The notes: a model not told the origin generated them from the letters alone. A stretch of 64,000 bases of DNA from an uncultured Caulobacteraceae bacterium (GCA_903872075.1 CAIQJF010000011.1:1-64000); one strand, 5' to 3'; shown: positions 36,400 through 45,080, counted from the stretch's first letter. Numbers and translations: made by a program.

Positions 36400-38055
36400 T
36401 CAACTCTGCCGGGAAAGCAGGCCCCGGCCGATCACATTTGCCTGAATCTCGGCGGCGCCCTCGAAGATGTTGAGAATTCTCGCGTCGCAGAGAATCTGGC
36501 TCATCTCATATTCCAGGGCGTAGCCGTTGCCGCCGTGGATCTGCACGCCGGCGTCGGCGTTGCTCCAGGCCACGCGGGCGGCGAGCAGCTTGGCCATGCC
36601 GGCCTCGATGTCGCAGCGGTCGCCGGCGTCCTTTGTCCGGGCGGCGAAATAGGTCAGTTCCCGGGCGATGACCGTCTCCACCGCCATGAGGGCCAGCTTG
36701 TCCGAGGTGCGCGGGAAGGCGATCAGAGGCTTGGCGAACTGCCGGCGCTCCAACGCATAGGTCAGGGCCAGATCGAGCGCCTTGCGGGCCACCCCCACCG
36801 CGCGCGCCGCGGTCTGGATGCGCGCGCCTTCGAACGTCTTCATCAGCTGCCGAAAGCCAGCCCCTTCGGCGCCCCCCAACAGGCCGTCCGCGGCCACGGC
36901 GAAGCCGTCGAAACCCAGCGCATATTCCTTCATGCCCCTGTAGCCCAGGACAAGGATTTCGCTTCCCGTCAGGCCTTCGTCAGGGAAGGAGTCTCCCGCC
37001 GTGCCGCGCGACTTGGCGGCCAGAAACAGCGACAGCCCGCCGTGCCCGGGCGTCTCCGCGTTGCTGCGCGCCAGCAAGGTCATCAGATCGCTGCGCGAGG
37101 CGTGGGTGATCCAGGTCTTGGCGCCGGTGACGCTCCATGAGCCATCGTCCAACCGCCGCGCCCGAGTCTTCAGTGACGCCAGGTCCGAGCCCACGTCCGG
37201 TTCGGTGAACACGGCTGTCGGCAGGACCGTCCCGGCGGCGATCGCCGGCAGCCATCGGGCCTTCTGTTCCGGCGTGCCGTTGGCGCCGATCAGTTCGCCG
37301 GCGATCTCCGAGCGGGTGCCCAAGGAGCCGGCGCAGATCCAGCCCCGGCTGAGTTCTTCCGAGACCACACACATGGCCAGCTTGCCGAGCCCGAGGCCGC
37401 CGTATTCGGTGGGAATGCAGACTCCAAACACGCCGAGATCGGCCATTTCAGAGACAATTTCGTCGGGAATCAAGGAGTCCGCCAGGTGCCAGGCATGGGC
37501 GCCCGGCGCCACCCGCGCTTCCGAGAATCGGCGGAACTGTTCGCGGATCAGGTCCAGCGTCTCGTCGCCCAGGGACTCATCGGCCTGCCAGCCCCGCGCC
37601 AGCAACTGCGCCAGGGCGGCGCGTTTCGCGGGCGTGTTGCCGCTCTCCAGAAAGCCGGTGACCGCCGGATCGGCCGCAAGCGTCCGGGCCGCCGCGGACG
37701 CGCCCATGTCCGCCGGCCGGGCGAACTCGTTCTGGCTCATGGGCAGTCCGCCGAGCAGTTGGGCCAGATATTCGCCAAAGCCGATCTCGACCGCCAGCGC
37801 CTCGCCGGCGCCAAGGGCGTCGCGTTCGGCCAGCCGGCGGGCCCAGGCCGCCAGTTGCACCAGCGCCTCCACCGTGGTCGCGGTCCAGGCGAAGCCATGC
37901 ACCGACCGTTGCTCGCGCTCGATCAGGCTGGTCTCGACCTTGCCCTCCGCGGATACCGCGCCGAGCACGGCCAGCCGCGCCTGCTGGAGATAGTCGCGCG
38001 CGGCCTGAGCCGCGGCGTCGGCGCGCGCGAGGAGGGCAATGGCGTCTGGGGTCAT
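36400..38055 (-). CDS. mcd: Acyl-CoA dehydrogenase, (2S)-methylsuccinyl-CoA dehydrogenase-like
   Basis: A 551-residue flavoprotein. Unlike ordinary 380-residue acyl-CoA dehydrogenases it carries an extra N-terminal helical domain of about 170 residues, the layout of methylsuccinyl-CoA dehydrogenase from the ethylmalonyl-CoA pathway. Core motifs match that enzyme as I remember it: [78 protein letters not shown] and [17 protein letters not shown], where the Glu of FEG is the presumed base. It would convert methylsuccinyl-CoA to mesaconyl-CoA. It is last in an operon after a hydratase and a CoA-transferase suited to the next steps. Confidence 0.78.
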   Translation of the reverse strand: MTPDAIALLARADAAAQAARDYLQQARLAVLGAVSAEGKVETSLIEREQRSVHGFAWTATTVEALVQLAAWARRLAERDALGAGEALAVEIGFGEYLAQLLGGLPMSQNEFARPADMGASAAARTLAADPAVTGFLESGNTPAKRAALAQLLARGWQADESLGDETLDLIREQFRRFSEARVAPGAHAWHLADSLIPDEIVSEMADLGVFGVCIPTEYGGLGLGKLAMCVVSEELSRGWICAGSLGTRSEIAGELIGANGTPEQKARWLPAIAAGTVLPTAVFTEPDVGSDLASLKTRARRLDDGSWSVTGAKTWITHASRSDLMTLLARSNAETPGHGGLSLFLAAKSRGTAGDSFPDEGLTGSEILVLGYRGMKEYALGFDGFAVAADGLLGGAEGAGFRQLMKTFEGARIQTAARAVGVARKALDLALTYALERRQFAKPLIAFPRTSDKLALMAVETVIARELTYFAARTKDAGDRCDIEAGMAKLLAARVAWSNADAGVQIHGGNGYALEYEMSQILCDARILNIFEGAAEIQANVIGRGLLSRQS

Positions 38056-38063
38056 GGTCTGGC

Positions 38064-38924
38064 TCAGGCGGGAAGATCGAAATCGGCGTGGGCGCTCATG
38101 GCCACCGCGCCGTCGCAGCGAAGGGCCTGGACGTCACCGGGGCCTTCGCCGGGGGCCAGATAGATCGGCTGGCCGGCGAACAGCGGCGCGACCGCCCTGA
38201 ACTGGAAACGGCGAATCGGCCGGCCTTCGCGGGCCTCCGCCAGAGCGAACAGCTTTGCCGCCGTGAACGGGCCGTGCACCACCAACCCGGGGTAGCCTTC
38301 TTCGTCGCGGGCGTAGGGGGCGTCGTAGTGGATGCGATGGGAGTTGAAGGTCACCGCGGAGAAGCGGAACAGATCCACCGGACCCGGATCCCAGACCTGG
38401 GCGTTGCGGTGCGGCGGCTGGTCGGTCGGAATCACCGGCGGGGTCGGGCCGCCAAGGTCCCGGTAGACGATCGTCTGGTGCTCCGTCAGCCGCAGAACGC
38501 CGTCCTGGGTCAGGGCGCGATCGACCTCCACGAACACCAGATCGCCGGTCTTGCCGGACTTGTGGTTCACCTCGGCGATCGTGAGCGACATTTCGGCGGG
38601 CGCATCGAGCGACAGCGGCGCAAGGAAACGCATGTCGGCGCTGGCGAACATCCGTCGCGGCAGGGTCACCGGCGGCATCAACCCACCCCGGCGCGGGTGA
38701 CCATCCGGGCCGATGCCGTCCGGGCCGACGACCTCAAGGAACCAGGTCCAGTGCGCCAGAGGGGCCGGCGTTCGTTCGACGTCCAGCGGGGCGCCCTGGG
38801 CCGCGGCGAAACGCCTGAGGCTCTCCACGTCCAGCCGCTGTCTGCGGATGTCCTGTCGGCCCACGTGGGCGCGCCAGGCCTCGATATCTTCGATCCGGAT
38901 CGGAACGGGGGTGTGAACCGTCAT
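38064..38924 (-). CDS. MaoC/FAS1-like dehydratase, mesaconyl-C4-CoA hydratase-like
   Basis: A 286-residue double-hotdog protein. The C-terminal half has the hydratase-2 signature as [18 protein letters not shown] followed by [15 protein letters not shown]; the N-terminal half is a degenerate hotdog (about 55-150). This layout is that of mesaconyl-C4-CoA hydratase and other FAS1-like dehydratases, which add water to mesaconyl-C4-CoA to give citramalyl-CoA. ATG 38924 is supported by GAGGAC six bases upstream. It begins eight bases after the CoA-transferase stop and ends eight bases before the dehydrogenase start. The exact substrate is inferred from neighbours. Confidence 0.7.
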   Translation of the reverse strand: MTVHTPVPIRIEDIEAWRAHVGRQDIRRQRLDVESLRRFAAAQGAPLDVERTPAPLAHWTWFLEVVGPDGIGPDGHPRRGGLMPPVTLPRRMFASADMRFLAPLSLDAPAEMSLTIAEVNHKSGKTGDLVFVEVDRALTQDGVLRLTEHQTIVYRDLGGPTPPVIPTDQPPHRNAQVWDPGPVDLFRFSAVTFNSHRIHYDAPYARDEEGYPGLVVHGPFTAAKLFALAEAREGRPIRRFQFRAVAPLFAGQPIYLAPGEGPGDVQALRCDGAVAMSAHADFDLPA

Positions 38925-38932
38925 GGGCGTCC

Positions 38933-40153
38933 TCAAACTCCTCCCGCCAGCCCCTGATCGCGGAGTCTGGCGATCTCGCCCTCCGACAAACCGAGCACCT
39001 CCGCCAGCACCTCGTCGGTGTCACGGCCCAGGCGCGGAGCCGGTGTGGCGGGCGACCGCGGGGCGCCGGCCAGGGTGGCGGCGGGTCCGGGGGTCAGATA
39101 GCGGTATCCGCTCGGATGGTCGACCTCGGACAGAACCGGGTTGGCGCTGTTGAAGTAGGGGTCGTTCCGCACCGCCTCGCCGAGGCCCTGGTAGGGGCCC
39201 CAGGTCACCCCCTTGGTCTCGAACGCGGCGGTCAGGGCGGCCGCAGGCCGGATTGCGAAGGCCGCCTCGAACAACGGCGCAAGGTGGGCGCGATGGGTAA
39301 ATCGCGCGCCCTCATCCCGGGAGAAATTCACCCCCAGCTTAAGTTCAAGGGATGTGACCGCCGCATCGAGATCGAGCGTCGAGACGAGGCCTGTCCATTG
39401 GCGCGGGGTGATCGCCACGACCATCAGGCGCCGTCCGTCGGCGGTCAGAAAGTCCCGCCCGAAGGCGCCGAACAGGTCATTGCCCATGCGCGGCCGATCG
39501 TGACCCGAGGTCTGGACCTCGGCGATCTGCCCCAGGTGGCCCAGACTCGCGATCGCCAGGTCGGATAGCGGCAGACGCACCTCGCAACCTTCGCCTGTGG
39601 CCCTCCGCGACCGCTCGGCCGAGACCAGCGCGAAGGCGGCGTAAGCGCCCGCCAGCAGGTCCCAGGCCGGAAGGACGTGGTTGACCGGCGCGTCGCTGTC
39701 CACCGGCCCTGTCATCATCGGCACGCCGACCGCGCTGTTGACGGTGTAATCCACGGCCGGGCGGCCGTCCGGCCACCCCATGACTCGCACACAGATCAGG
39801 TCGGATCGCAGCGTCTTCAGCCGCTCGTAGGAGAGAAACCCCTCCACCGGAAAGTTGGTGACGAACAGGCCGGCGTTTTCGCCCGGCGCCGTGGCAATAC
39901 GCTGAGCCAGTTCCCGGCCCTCCGGGCGGCTCAGATCCAGCGCGACGGACTTCTTGGATTTGTTGAGGCCTTCCCAGTAGAGGCTCGCCCCGCCGTCGGG
40001 CGCCAGCGGCCACCGGCGATAGTCCGGTCCGCCGCCGATCTGGTCGATCCGGATCACCTCGGCGCCCATCTGGGCCAGATGCAGACCGCAGGACGGACCA
40101 GCGATGAAAGCCGCCGCCTCGACGACCCGCAGGCCCTTCAAAAGATCGTACAT
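38933..40153 (-). CDS. Family III CoA-transferase (CaiB/BaiF), possible mesaconyl-CoA C1-C4 transferase
   Basis: A 406-residue interlocked-dimer CoA-transferase. The N-terminal LLKGLRVVEAAAFIAGPSCG and NKSKKSVALDLSRPEGRE are family marks, and catalytic Asp165 is in LPAWDLLAGAYAA. Members move CoA between carboxylates, including the intramolecular C1 to C4 shift in mesaconyl-CoA known from Chloroflexus. That role is inferred from the downstream hydratase and methylsuccinyl-CoA-dehydrogenase-like gene. It lies 84 bases after an Lrp/AsnC gene on the same strand. No citramalyl-CoA lyase is present in the window. Confidence 0.75.
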   Translation of the reverse strand: MYDLLKGLRVVEAAAFIAGPSCGLHLAQMGAEVIRIDQIGGGPDYRRWPLAPDGGASLYWEGLNKSKKSVALDLSRPEGRELAQRIATAPGENAGLFVTNFPVEGFLSYERLKTLRSDLICVRVMGWPDGRPAVDYTVNSAVGVPMMTGPVDSDAPVNHVLPAWDLLAGAYAAFALVSAERSRRATGEGCEVRLPLSDLAIASLGHLGQIAEVQTSGHDRPRMGNDLFGAFGRDFLTADGRRLMVVAITPRQWTGLVSTLDLDAAVTSLELKLGVNFSRDEGARFTHRAHLAPLFEAAFAIRPAAALTAAFETKGVTWGPYQGLGEAVRNDPYFNSANPVLSEVDHPSGYRYLTPGPAATLAGAPRSPATPAPRLGRDTDEVLAEVLGLSEGEIARLRDQGLAGGV

Positions 40154-40237
40154 CCCGCCGTCAGACTCCCTTTTCGCCGCACCATAGTGCGATGTGGCGG
40201 TCAGAGCGATCCGCCCGTTGCGTGAGCCCGACTGAAT

Positions 40238-40717
40238 TCAGCTCCGTCCGGGCAACGGGATGGCGGTGGTGTGCTTGATCTCCTCCATGGCGAAGGCCGA
40301 ACTGACGTCGGAAAGCCGTACGGACTTGACCAGGCGTTTGTAGACGCGGTCGTAAGCGCCGATGTCGGCGACCTGAACCTTGAGCAGGTAGTCGGCATTG
40401 CCGCTCATCCGGTAGAACTCCGTTACCTCTGGCATACGCCTGATCGCGGTGGCGAGCGTATCGAACCAGTCATCGGAATGTTCCGCGGCTTTCAGGGTGA
40501 CGAACACCGTGACTCCGGCGCCGAGCTTGCCGGCGTCGAGCAGAGCGACGCGCTTGCGGATATAGCCGTCCTCCTCAAGGCGCTTGATCCGTCGCCAGCA
40601 GGCGTTCTGCGACAGATTCACCCGTTCGGCCACCTGGGCCACGGGCAGGTCCGCGTCGTCCTGCAGAACGGCCAGGATCGCGAGGTCATGATTGTCTACA
40701 AGAATGCCATGGTCCAT
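40238..40717 (-). CDS. Lrp/AsnC family transcriptional regulator
   Basis: A 159-residue regulator with an N-terminal helix-turn-helix (about 20-60: VAQVAERVNLSQNACWRRIKRL) and a C-terminal RAM/AsnC ligand domain (about 70-150; VTEFYRMSGNADYLLKV is typical). These proteins form octamers that sense amino acids or other small acids. The ATG at 40717 is chosen over TTG 40723. It is upstream of the CoA-transferase operon and divergent from a DUF6356 gene; an inverted repeat in the shared promoter suggests autoregulation. Confidence 0.9.
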   Translation of the reverse strand: MDHGILVDNHDLAILAVLQDDADLPVAQVAERVNLSQNACWRRIKRLEEDGYIRKRVALLDAGKLGAGVTVFVTLKAAEHSDDWFDTLATAIRRMPEVTEFYRMSGNADYLLKVQVADIGAYDRVYKRLVKSVRLSDVSSAFAMEEIKHTTAIPLPGRS

Positions 40718-40725
40718 CAACAATT

Positions 40726-40761
40726 TCCCAAATCTGCGGGTAATGCCGTGTTAATTTGGGA
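40726..40761. promoter_or_regulatory. Inverted repeat in the Lrp/AsnC promoter
   Basis: TCCCAAAT (40726-40733) and ATTTGGGA (40754-40761) are perfect eight-base inverted copies with centres 28 bases apart. They sit just upstream of the regulator start and before the divergent DUF6356 gene, a plausible autoregulatory operator. Confidence 0.5.
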
Positions 40762-40821
40762 TAAATCCTCGCGCAAATTCCAGCATTCTCCCGGGCACGC
40801 CATATCCTGGGGGACTGTCCG

Positions 40822-41079
40822 ATGTTTCAGCGCCTGTTCATGAGCCATCCGCGCGCCGTGGGCGAAAGCTATGGCCAGCATTTTGGGACGGCGCTGTCGT
40901 TCGCTGGCCCCCTGCTGCTCGCAGGCCTCGCGTGCCTCGTGCATGCCTTCGCGCCGGGTCTCTTCGAACGCACGGCCAGCGCCACGGTCGACGAGCTTCA
41001 CGCGCGCATGGTCCGTAGCGGTCGAGGCGGGCCCCGCCCCGAATTGGTCAGGCCAGATCCGAAGCTCCTGGCTGGCTAG
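40822..41079 (+). CDS. DUF6356 family small protein
   Basis: An 85-residue protein with one hydrophobic helix (about 24-47, ALSFAGPLLLAGLACLVHAF). It starts MFQRLFMSHPRAVGESYGQHF, the pattern of DUF6356, then has RTASATVDELHARMV. The function of the family is unknown; it is probably an inner-membrane peptide. It is divergent from the Lrp/AsnC gene, and its 3' end overlaps the convergent small membrane protein gene by four bases. Confidence 0.68.
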   Translation: MFQRLFMSHPRAVGESYGQHFGTALSFAGPLLLAGLACLVHAFAPGLFERTASATVDELHARMVRSGRGGPRPELVRPDPKLLAG

Positions 41080-41321
41080 CGCCGGCGCAGGGTCGATTGA
41101 CCGAGGGGGGTGCGGCGAGCCCGGCCGAACATGCGCCCGGCGCCTCGCAGCAGCAATCCGCCTGCAAGCGTGGATAGAAGCACCAGCGGCATGCCCAGGG
41201 TGAACATGGTGGTCTGGGCGCCGTGGTCGGTCAGATAGACGGCCCGCCACACGACGGCGATCAGGAGTAACCCGATCAGCCCCATCGCCATTCCGGAAAC
41301 CGCACAAGCCCATTTCGACAT
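41076..41321 (-). CDS. Small two-helix membrane protein
   Basis: An 81-residue protein with two hydrophobic segments (about 8-28 and 40-61) and a basic tail (GRMFGRARRTPLGQSTLRRR). No family is recognised. Its main interest is regulatory: a perfect TTGAT-N4-ATCAA box is centred about 87 bases before its ATG, the same distance as the box before ompW, which suggests expression under low oxygen. The hydrophobic pattern and consistent codon use support a real gene. Confidence 0.6.
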   Translation of the reverse strand: MSKWACAVSGMAMGLIGLLLIAVVWRAVYLTDHGAQTTMFTLGMPLVLLSTLAGGLLLRGAGRMFGRARRTPLGQSTLRRR

Positions 41322-41401
41322 TCCGAAACCTCCCCGGCCGCGGGCGGGCCCACGACCTTGTTCTCCGGCGTTGGAGGCTGTGCTTCCCCCTGCGCCGCGC
41401 C

Positions 41402-41415
41402 TTGATCTGGATCAA
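41402..41415. promoter_or_regulatory. FNR-type box upstream of small membrane protein gene
   Basis: TTGATCTGGATCAA is the exact FNR consensus TTGAT-N4-ATCAA, centred about 87 bases upstream of the ATG at 41321. It lies in a 311-base divergent gap whose other half carries an operator-like motif for the SDR gene at 41633; I see no gene in that gap. Confidence 0.7.
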
Positions 41416-41547
41416 TCCTTCTTGGGCGGGACTGCTCAGAGTTAGGTGATCTGAACGCTGAAATTCGTTATGTGCAAGCCTTTTGACAGCGGAGCGTGTC
41501 CAAGTGTCGCGGGCAAGTCCCTATGGCGGAATGATCCGGCAATCTGC

Positions 41548-41558
41548 GAACGCGTTTC
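41548..41558 (+). promoter_or_regulatory. Operator-like motif upstream of SDR operon
   Basis: GAACGCGTTTC lies 75-85 bases before the SDR start at 41633. It shares the core AACGCGTT with sites at 51245 and 53396. Confidence 0.5.
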
Positions 41559-41632
41559 AGTATTGCCAAGGCTTCTCCGGCGCGGCAAGGATTTGGCGAA
41601 CGGGCCGCTGAACAGGTCCGGCGGGAGGACAC

Positions 41633-42400
41633 ATGGCTATTCTCGATAAATTCCGCCTGGACGGTCACGCGGCCGTGGTGACAGGCGCCGGGCGGGGCAT
41701 CGGTCGGGCGATCGCTCTCGGCCTCGCCGAGGCGGGCGCAGATGTGGTCGTGGCGGCCCGCCGCACGCATGAGATCGAGGCCGTGGCGGCGGAAATTCGG
41801 GCCTTGGGTCGAAAGGGCGTGGCGATCACAGCCGACATGCTCGACATGGCGCAGATCGAAAATTTGGCCGCCGAGGCGGAGCGGGCCCTCGGCAAACTGA
41901 CGATCTGGGTGAACAACGCCGGCGGCGCCGACGACAGGACGATCCGCAATCTCATCGATGTGCCGGAGTATCAGTGGGACTTTCAGGACGGTTTGAATCT
42001 CAAGGCGGTCTGGGCCGGTGGAATCGCCGCCGCCAAGCGCATGGGCGAGGGCTCTTCGATCATCAACATCTCCTCGATAGCCGCCTTCCGCGCCTCGCCC
42101 GGCAATGGCCCCTACGCCGCGGCCAAGGCGGGCGTGAATAGCCTGACGAAGACCCTGGCTGTGGAGCTGGCGCCAAAGATTCGCGTCAACGCTGTGGCCC
42201 CGGGCCCGATCCCCACCGAGGTGTTCATGGAGTTCTACGGTCTGACCGAAGAGGCCCTGCCGGAGATGACCAAGCGCGCGGGCGTACCCATGGGGCGGCT
42301 GGGCGAAGAAGAGGACATCGCCGCAGCCGTGGTCTATCTTTGTTCTCCGGCGGCCAAATGGGTCACTGGCGAGATCATCAACGTCACCGGCGGGCTCTGA
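41633..42400 (+). CDS. Short-chain dehydrogenase/reductase
   Basis: A 255-residue classical SDR: TGAGRGIG cofactor motif, VNNAGGADD, catalytic Ser in NISSIAAF, and YAAAK. The pattern LDGHAAVVTGAGRGIGRAIALGLAEAGADVVVAAR with two arginines after the second strand predicts NADP(H) use or dual specificity. It resembles 7-alpha-hydroxysteroid dehydrogenase-type SDRs and is close to the SDR at 51647-52414. GGGAGGAC precedes the ATG. An unusual crotonase gene follows after 36 bases, suggesting action on a CoA-linked or ring intermediate. Confidence 0.88.
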   Translation: MAILDKFRLDGHAAVVTGAGRGIGRAIALGLAEAGADVVVAARRTHEIEAVAAEIRALGRKGVAITADMLDMAQIENLAAEAERALGKLTIWVNNAGGADDRTIRNLIDVPEYQWDFQDGLNLKAVWAGGIAAAKRMGEGSSIINISSIAAFRASPGNGPYAAAKAGVNSLTKTLAVELAPKIRVNAVAPGPIPTEVFMEFYGLTEEALPEMTKRAGVPMGRLGEEEDIAAAVVYLCSPAAKWVTGEIINVTGGL

Positions 42401-42436
42401 AGGCAGCGCACGGTCAGGTCCCTGGGAGAGCGAACC

Positions 42437-43291
42437 ATGAAGCAGGAATTCGAGCTTGCCACCTATGAGGTGGTCGCGCCGCACGTGGCCAAGATCATGC
42501 AGAACCGGCCTCAGGCCCGGAACGCGCAGAACAACCGCCTGACATACGACCTCGACGCCTGCTTCGGCCTCGCTGCCCGCGATGAGGACATCAAGGTGGT
42601 GTTGCTCGGCGGCGAAGGTCCGCATTTCTCTTCCGGCCATGATCTGAAGAGCTGGGGCAAGATGACCGACCCGCTGGTCACCACCTGGTCGCCGTCCAAA
42701 GAGGGCGGGGTGCACAGCCGATACAGTTTCGAGCAGGAAGTGTTCCTGGGCATGTGCCGGCGCTGGCGCGATTTCCCCAAACCCACCATCGCCATGGTCC
42801 AGGGCAAGTGCATCGCCGGCGGTCTGATGCTGGCGTGGGTGTGCGATCTCATCATCGCTAGCGACGACGCCACCTTCGTCGACCCCGTGGTCGCCATGGG
42901 GGTTTGCGGCGTCGAGTATTTTAACCACCCCTATGAACTTGGTATCCGCAAGGCCAAGGAACTCCTGTTCACCGCCGACGTCTGGGATGCCCAGGAAGCT
43001 CATCGATTGGGCATGGTGAACCACGTGGTCCCGCGGCCGGACCTGGAGCAATTCACCCTCGACCTGGCGGCGCGCATCGCCAACAAGCCGGCCTTCGCTC
43101 TGAAGATGACCAAACAGGCGGTGAACACCGCCCAGAACAACATGGGGCAGCAGTCCACGATGGATACCACCATCGCGCTGCACCACATGTGTCACGCGCA
43201 CAATGCCGAGATGGAATCCCGCGCGGTGCGTCGCGAAGGTCTGCCGGAGAAGTTCCGCGGCGAGCCTGCGCCTGTGAAAGCTGCGGAATAG
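42437..43291 (+). CDS. Crotonase-superfamily protein lacking both classical glutamates
   Basis: A 284-residue enoyl-CoA hydratase-like protein. The first oxyanion-hole region FSSGHDLKSWGKM and the second GKCIAGGLMLAWVCDLIIA keep the fold, but the Glu of the GCEL motif is Met here and the Glu of PEI is Val (TFVDPVVAMG). An insert at about 72-95 (DPLVTTWSPSKEGGVHSRYS) enlarges the acyl pocket. Classical syn-hydration is therefore unlikely; other crotonase reactions (C-C cleavage, isomerisation, thioester hydrolysis) remain open. It forms an operon with the upstream SDR. Confidence 0.82.
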   Translation: MKQEFELATYEVVAPHVAKIMQNRPQARNAQNNRLTYDLDACFGLAARDEDIKVVLLGGEGPHFSSGHDLKSWGKMTDPLVTTWSPSKEGGVHSRYSFEQEVFLGMCRRWRDFPKPTIAMVQGKCIAGGLMLAWVCDLIIASDDATFVDPVVAMGVCGVEYFNHPYELGIRKAKELLFTADVWDAQEAHRLGMVNHVVPRPDLEQFTLDLAARIANKPAFALKMTKQAVNTAQNNMGQQSTMDTTIALHHMCHAHNAEMESRAVRREGLPEKFRGEPAPVKAAE

Positions 43292-43492
43292 GCGCCGCTC
43301 TTACGCCAAGCTCACGCTGCCACAATTCCCAAATAATTGCGTATATTCCGACCCTCGTGTGGCGCTCCTTTGAAGTGTTCTGTGCGTCATCGCGGATCTG
43401 CCGACCTGAGAGATTAGACAGTACAGGTCGATAGTCCTTGCGATGCGTCCAACTGGACAGCTTTGCTGTGCAGCTTTCAAAGGAACTTAGAC

Positions 43493-44092
43493 ATGAAAAC
43501 GCTATTTGCCATCGCGGCGGCGGCCATCGCGGTGTCCGCAGCCGCGCAGGCTTCGAACATTCCTGTCATGACCAACGTCACTACGGCGGGGTCGAACTTC
43601 AACTTCCATTACCTCACGGCCCTCGCACCGGACCAGGGCCTCACGGCCGGCGATCAGGTCGTGATCCTCGACTTCGCCGGCTATGTCCCCGGGTCGGTCT
43701 ATTCCACGAATTCGGACTGGGCCGCGTCGGTGTCCAACACGCTGCCGCCCGGCCTGTTGTTGCTGCCGGGCGTGACCGACAATGCGTCGATCGCCGATCT
43801 GGTCTTCACCTACATCGGCGCCGACTATCAGTTGAGCGGCGGCCCCTACGCCACCCAGACCGACTATCTGGGCCTTGGCGCTTTGTCCGCATACTCCAAG
43901 ATCGCCGTCGGCAGTTTCAGCGCCGAAGCGATCAAGAACACCGGCTTCACGCAGGGCTCGGTGACCTACAATGTCGGCTCGGTGGCGGTTCCCAGCGTGC
44001 CGGAAGCCAGCACCTGGGCTCTGATGCTCGTCGGCGCCTTCGGCGTGGGCGGAGCGCTTCGGTCCAGCCGCCGCAAGACCCTCGCCGCCTGA
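43493..44092 (+). CDS. PEP-CTERM sorted secreted protein
   Basis: A 199-residue exported protein. Residues 1-20 form a signal peptide (ending AAAQAS). The C-terminus carries a PEP-CTERM anchor: VPEASTWALMLVGAFGVGG then a basic tail RSSRRK, recognised by exosortases that process proteins destined for the surface or matrix. The central domain, rich in Gly, Ser and aromatic residues, has no known family. AAAGGA precedes the ATG. No exosortase gene is in the window. It may be linked to the exopolysaccharide system, as in many PEP-CTERM bacteria. Confidence 0.82.
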   Translation: MKTLFAIAAAAIAVSAAAQASNIPVMTNVTTAGSNFNFHYLTALAPDQGLTAGDQVVILDFAGYVPGSVYSTNSDWAASVSNTLPPGLLLLPGVTDNASIADLVFTYIGADYQLSGGPYATQTDYLGLGALSAYSKIAVGSFSAEAIKNTGFTQGSVTYNVGSVAVPSVPEASTWALMLVGAFGVGGALRSSRRKTLAA

Positions 44093-44116
44093 GCGAAAGG
44101 TCTGCAGGGATGACAA

Positions 44117-44148
44117 CAGAGGGCCGTGTCCCCGGACGTGGCCCTCTG
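44117..44148. terminator. Strong hairpin between convergent genes
   Basis: CAGAGGGCC (44117-44125) pairs with GGCCCTCTG (44140-44148), and the inner bases can extend the stem with two G-T pairs. It lies 25 bases after the PEP-CTERM stop and 30 bases before the SDR stop on the other strand, so it probably serves both. Confidence 0.65.
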
Positions 44149-44178
44149 CCTTGTCTCATCTCGTAGCCGCGCGGCTGC

Positions 44179-44979
44179 TCAGCCTCCGATTTCCGCTAGG
44201 GGCCGAGGCGTATGAGTCAGGGCCACCTCGAAGCCACACCAGACCCCGAAGTTTTCGCCGGTGCGTCCCTCCGGGCCTTCAGCGATAAGCTGGACGGCGA
44301 GATCGCAAACGGCGCGGGGATCCATCCAGCGCGCCTTGGCTTCCTCGGAAACGGCCGGTCCCGCGAAAAACCGCAGCATCGGCGAGTCTGTGGCGTCCAT
44401 GCAGAAGGCGTTCACCCGGACGCCGTGCGGCGCCAGAGCCTTGGCCCAGGTCAAGGTCAGCCCGATGAGGCCCCACTTCGAGGTGTCGTAGAGATCCATC
44501 ATGCCGAACCCGTTGGTTGGCCGGCCCGGGAAGGTGTTTACATGGTCGGTGGCGATGTTGACGATGTGGCCGCTCCCCTGGGCCATCATCACGGGAATCA
44601 CCGCTCGCCCGAGGGCGAACGGGCCCTTCAGATTGGTTCCGATCAGGTCGGCATAGTTGTCGAGCGAGGTGTCGAGTTCGTCTGTGGGGACGGTGCGGCG
44701 GCAGATCCCGGCGTTGTTGATCAGGATGTCAATCCGGCCGAAGGCGTCCGCCGCGACGTCCGCCAATCGGCGTGCCTGATCCGGCAGGCGCATATCGGCC
44801 TCGAGCGATTCGACCTGCGTTGCCTTCGACCGCAGCGCCTCTGCAACGGCGTGAACGCCCGGGTCGATGTCACCGATCACAAGGTTGCAGCCGGCCCCGG
44901 CCAAAGCCTCGGCGTAGCCGCGTCCGAGCCCCATGGCGGCCCCGGTGACAATGGCCGTCTGGCCTGTGAGCGAACCCAT
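44179..44979 (-). CDS. SDR of the Thr-for-Ser subgroup
   Basis: A 266-residue SDR with TGAAMGLG and INNAGICRR. The active site deviates: the strand reads NIATDHV, putting Thr where catalytic Ser normally sits, and the following loop (NTFPGRPTNGFGMMDL) is about seven residues longer than usual before YDTSK. The closest relative in the window is the SDR at 50379-51182, which shares these traits. Asp in IGDIDPG predicts NAD(H). A palindrome lies between this gene and the divergent ThuA-like gene. Confidence 0.85.
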   Translation of the reverse strand: MGSLTGQTAIVTGAAMGLGRGYAEALAGAGCNLVIGDIDPGVHAVAEALRSKATQVESLEADMRLPDQARRLADVAADAFGRIDILINNAGICRRTVPTDELDTSLDNYADLIGTNLKGPFALGRAVIPVMMAQGSGHIVNIATDHVNTFPGRPTNGFGMMDLYDTSKWGLIGLTLTWAKALAPHGVRVNAFCMDATDSPMLRFFAGPAVSEEAKARWMDPRAVCDLAVQLIAEGPEGRTGENFGVWCGFEVALTHTPRPLAEIGG

Positions 44980-45004
44980 GTTTCCTCCCTCGCGAACTAG
45001 CCAA

Positions 45005-45025
45005 AACTAACACATGTTGTTAGTT
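45005..45025. promoter_or_regulatory. Palindromic operator between divergent genes
   Basis: AACTAAC (45005-45011) and GTTAGTT (45019-45025) are perfect inverted arms around ACATGTT. The segment CTAACACATGTTG matches the reverse complement of the site at 54085 in 11 of 13 positions. It is 26 bases from one start and 56 from the other. Confidence 0.55.
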
Positions 45026-45080
45026 CTGAAATGCAGGACCGGCGCCCGGCAAGATGGCGCGGCCTGGGGAGACAAACGCC

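Noticed and set aside
41468..43201. 577-codon minus-strand frame opposite the SDR and crotonase
   Set aside because: Composition is that of a shadow frame; the plus strand carries intact catalytic and cofactor motifs.
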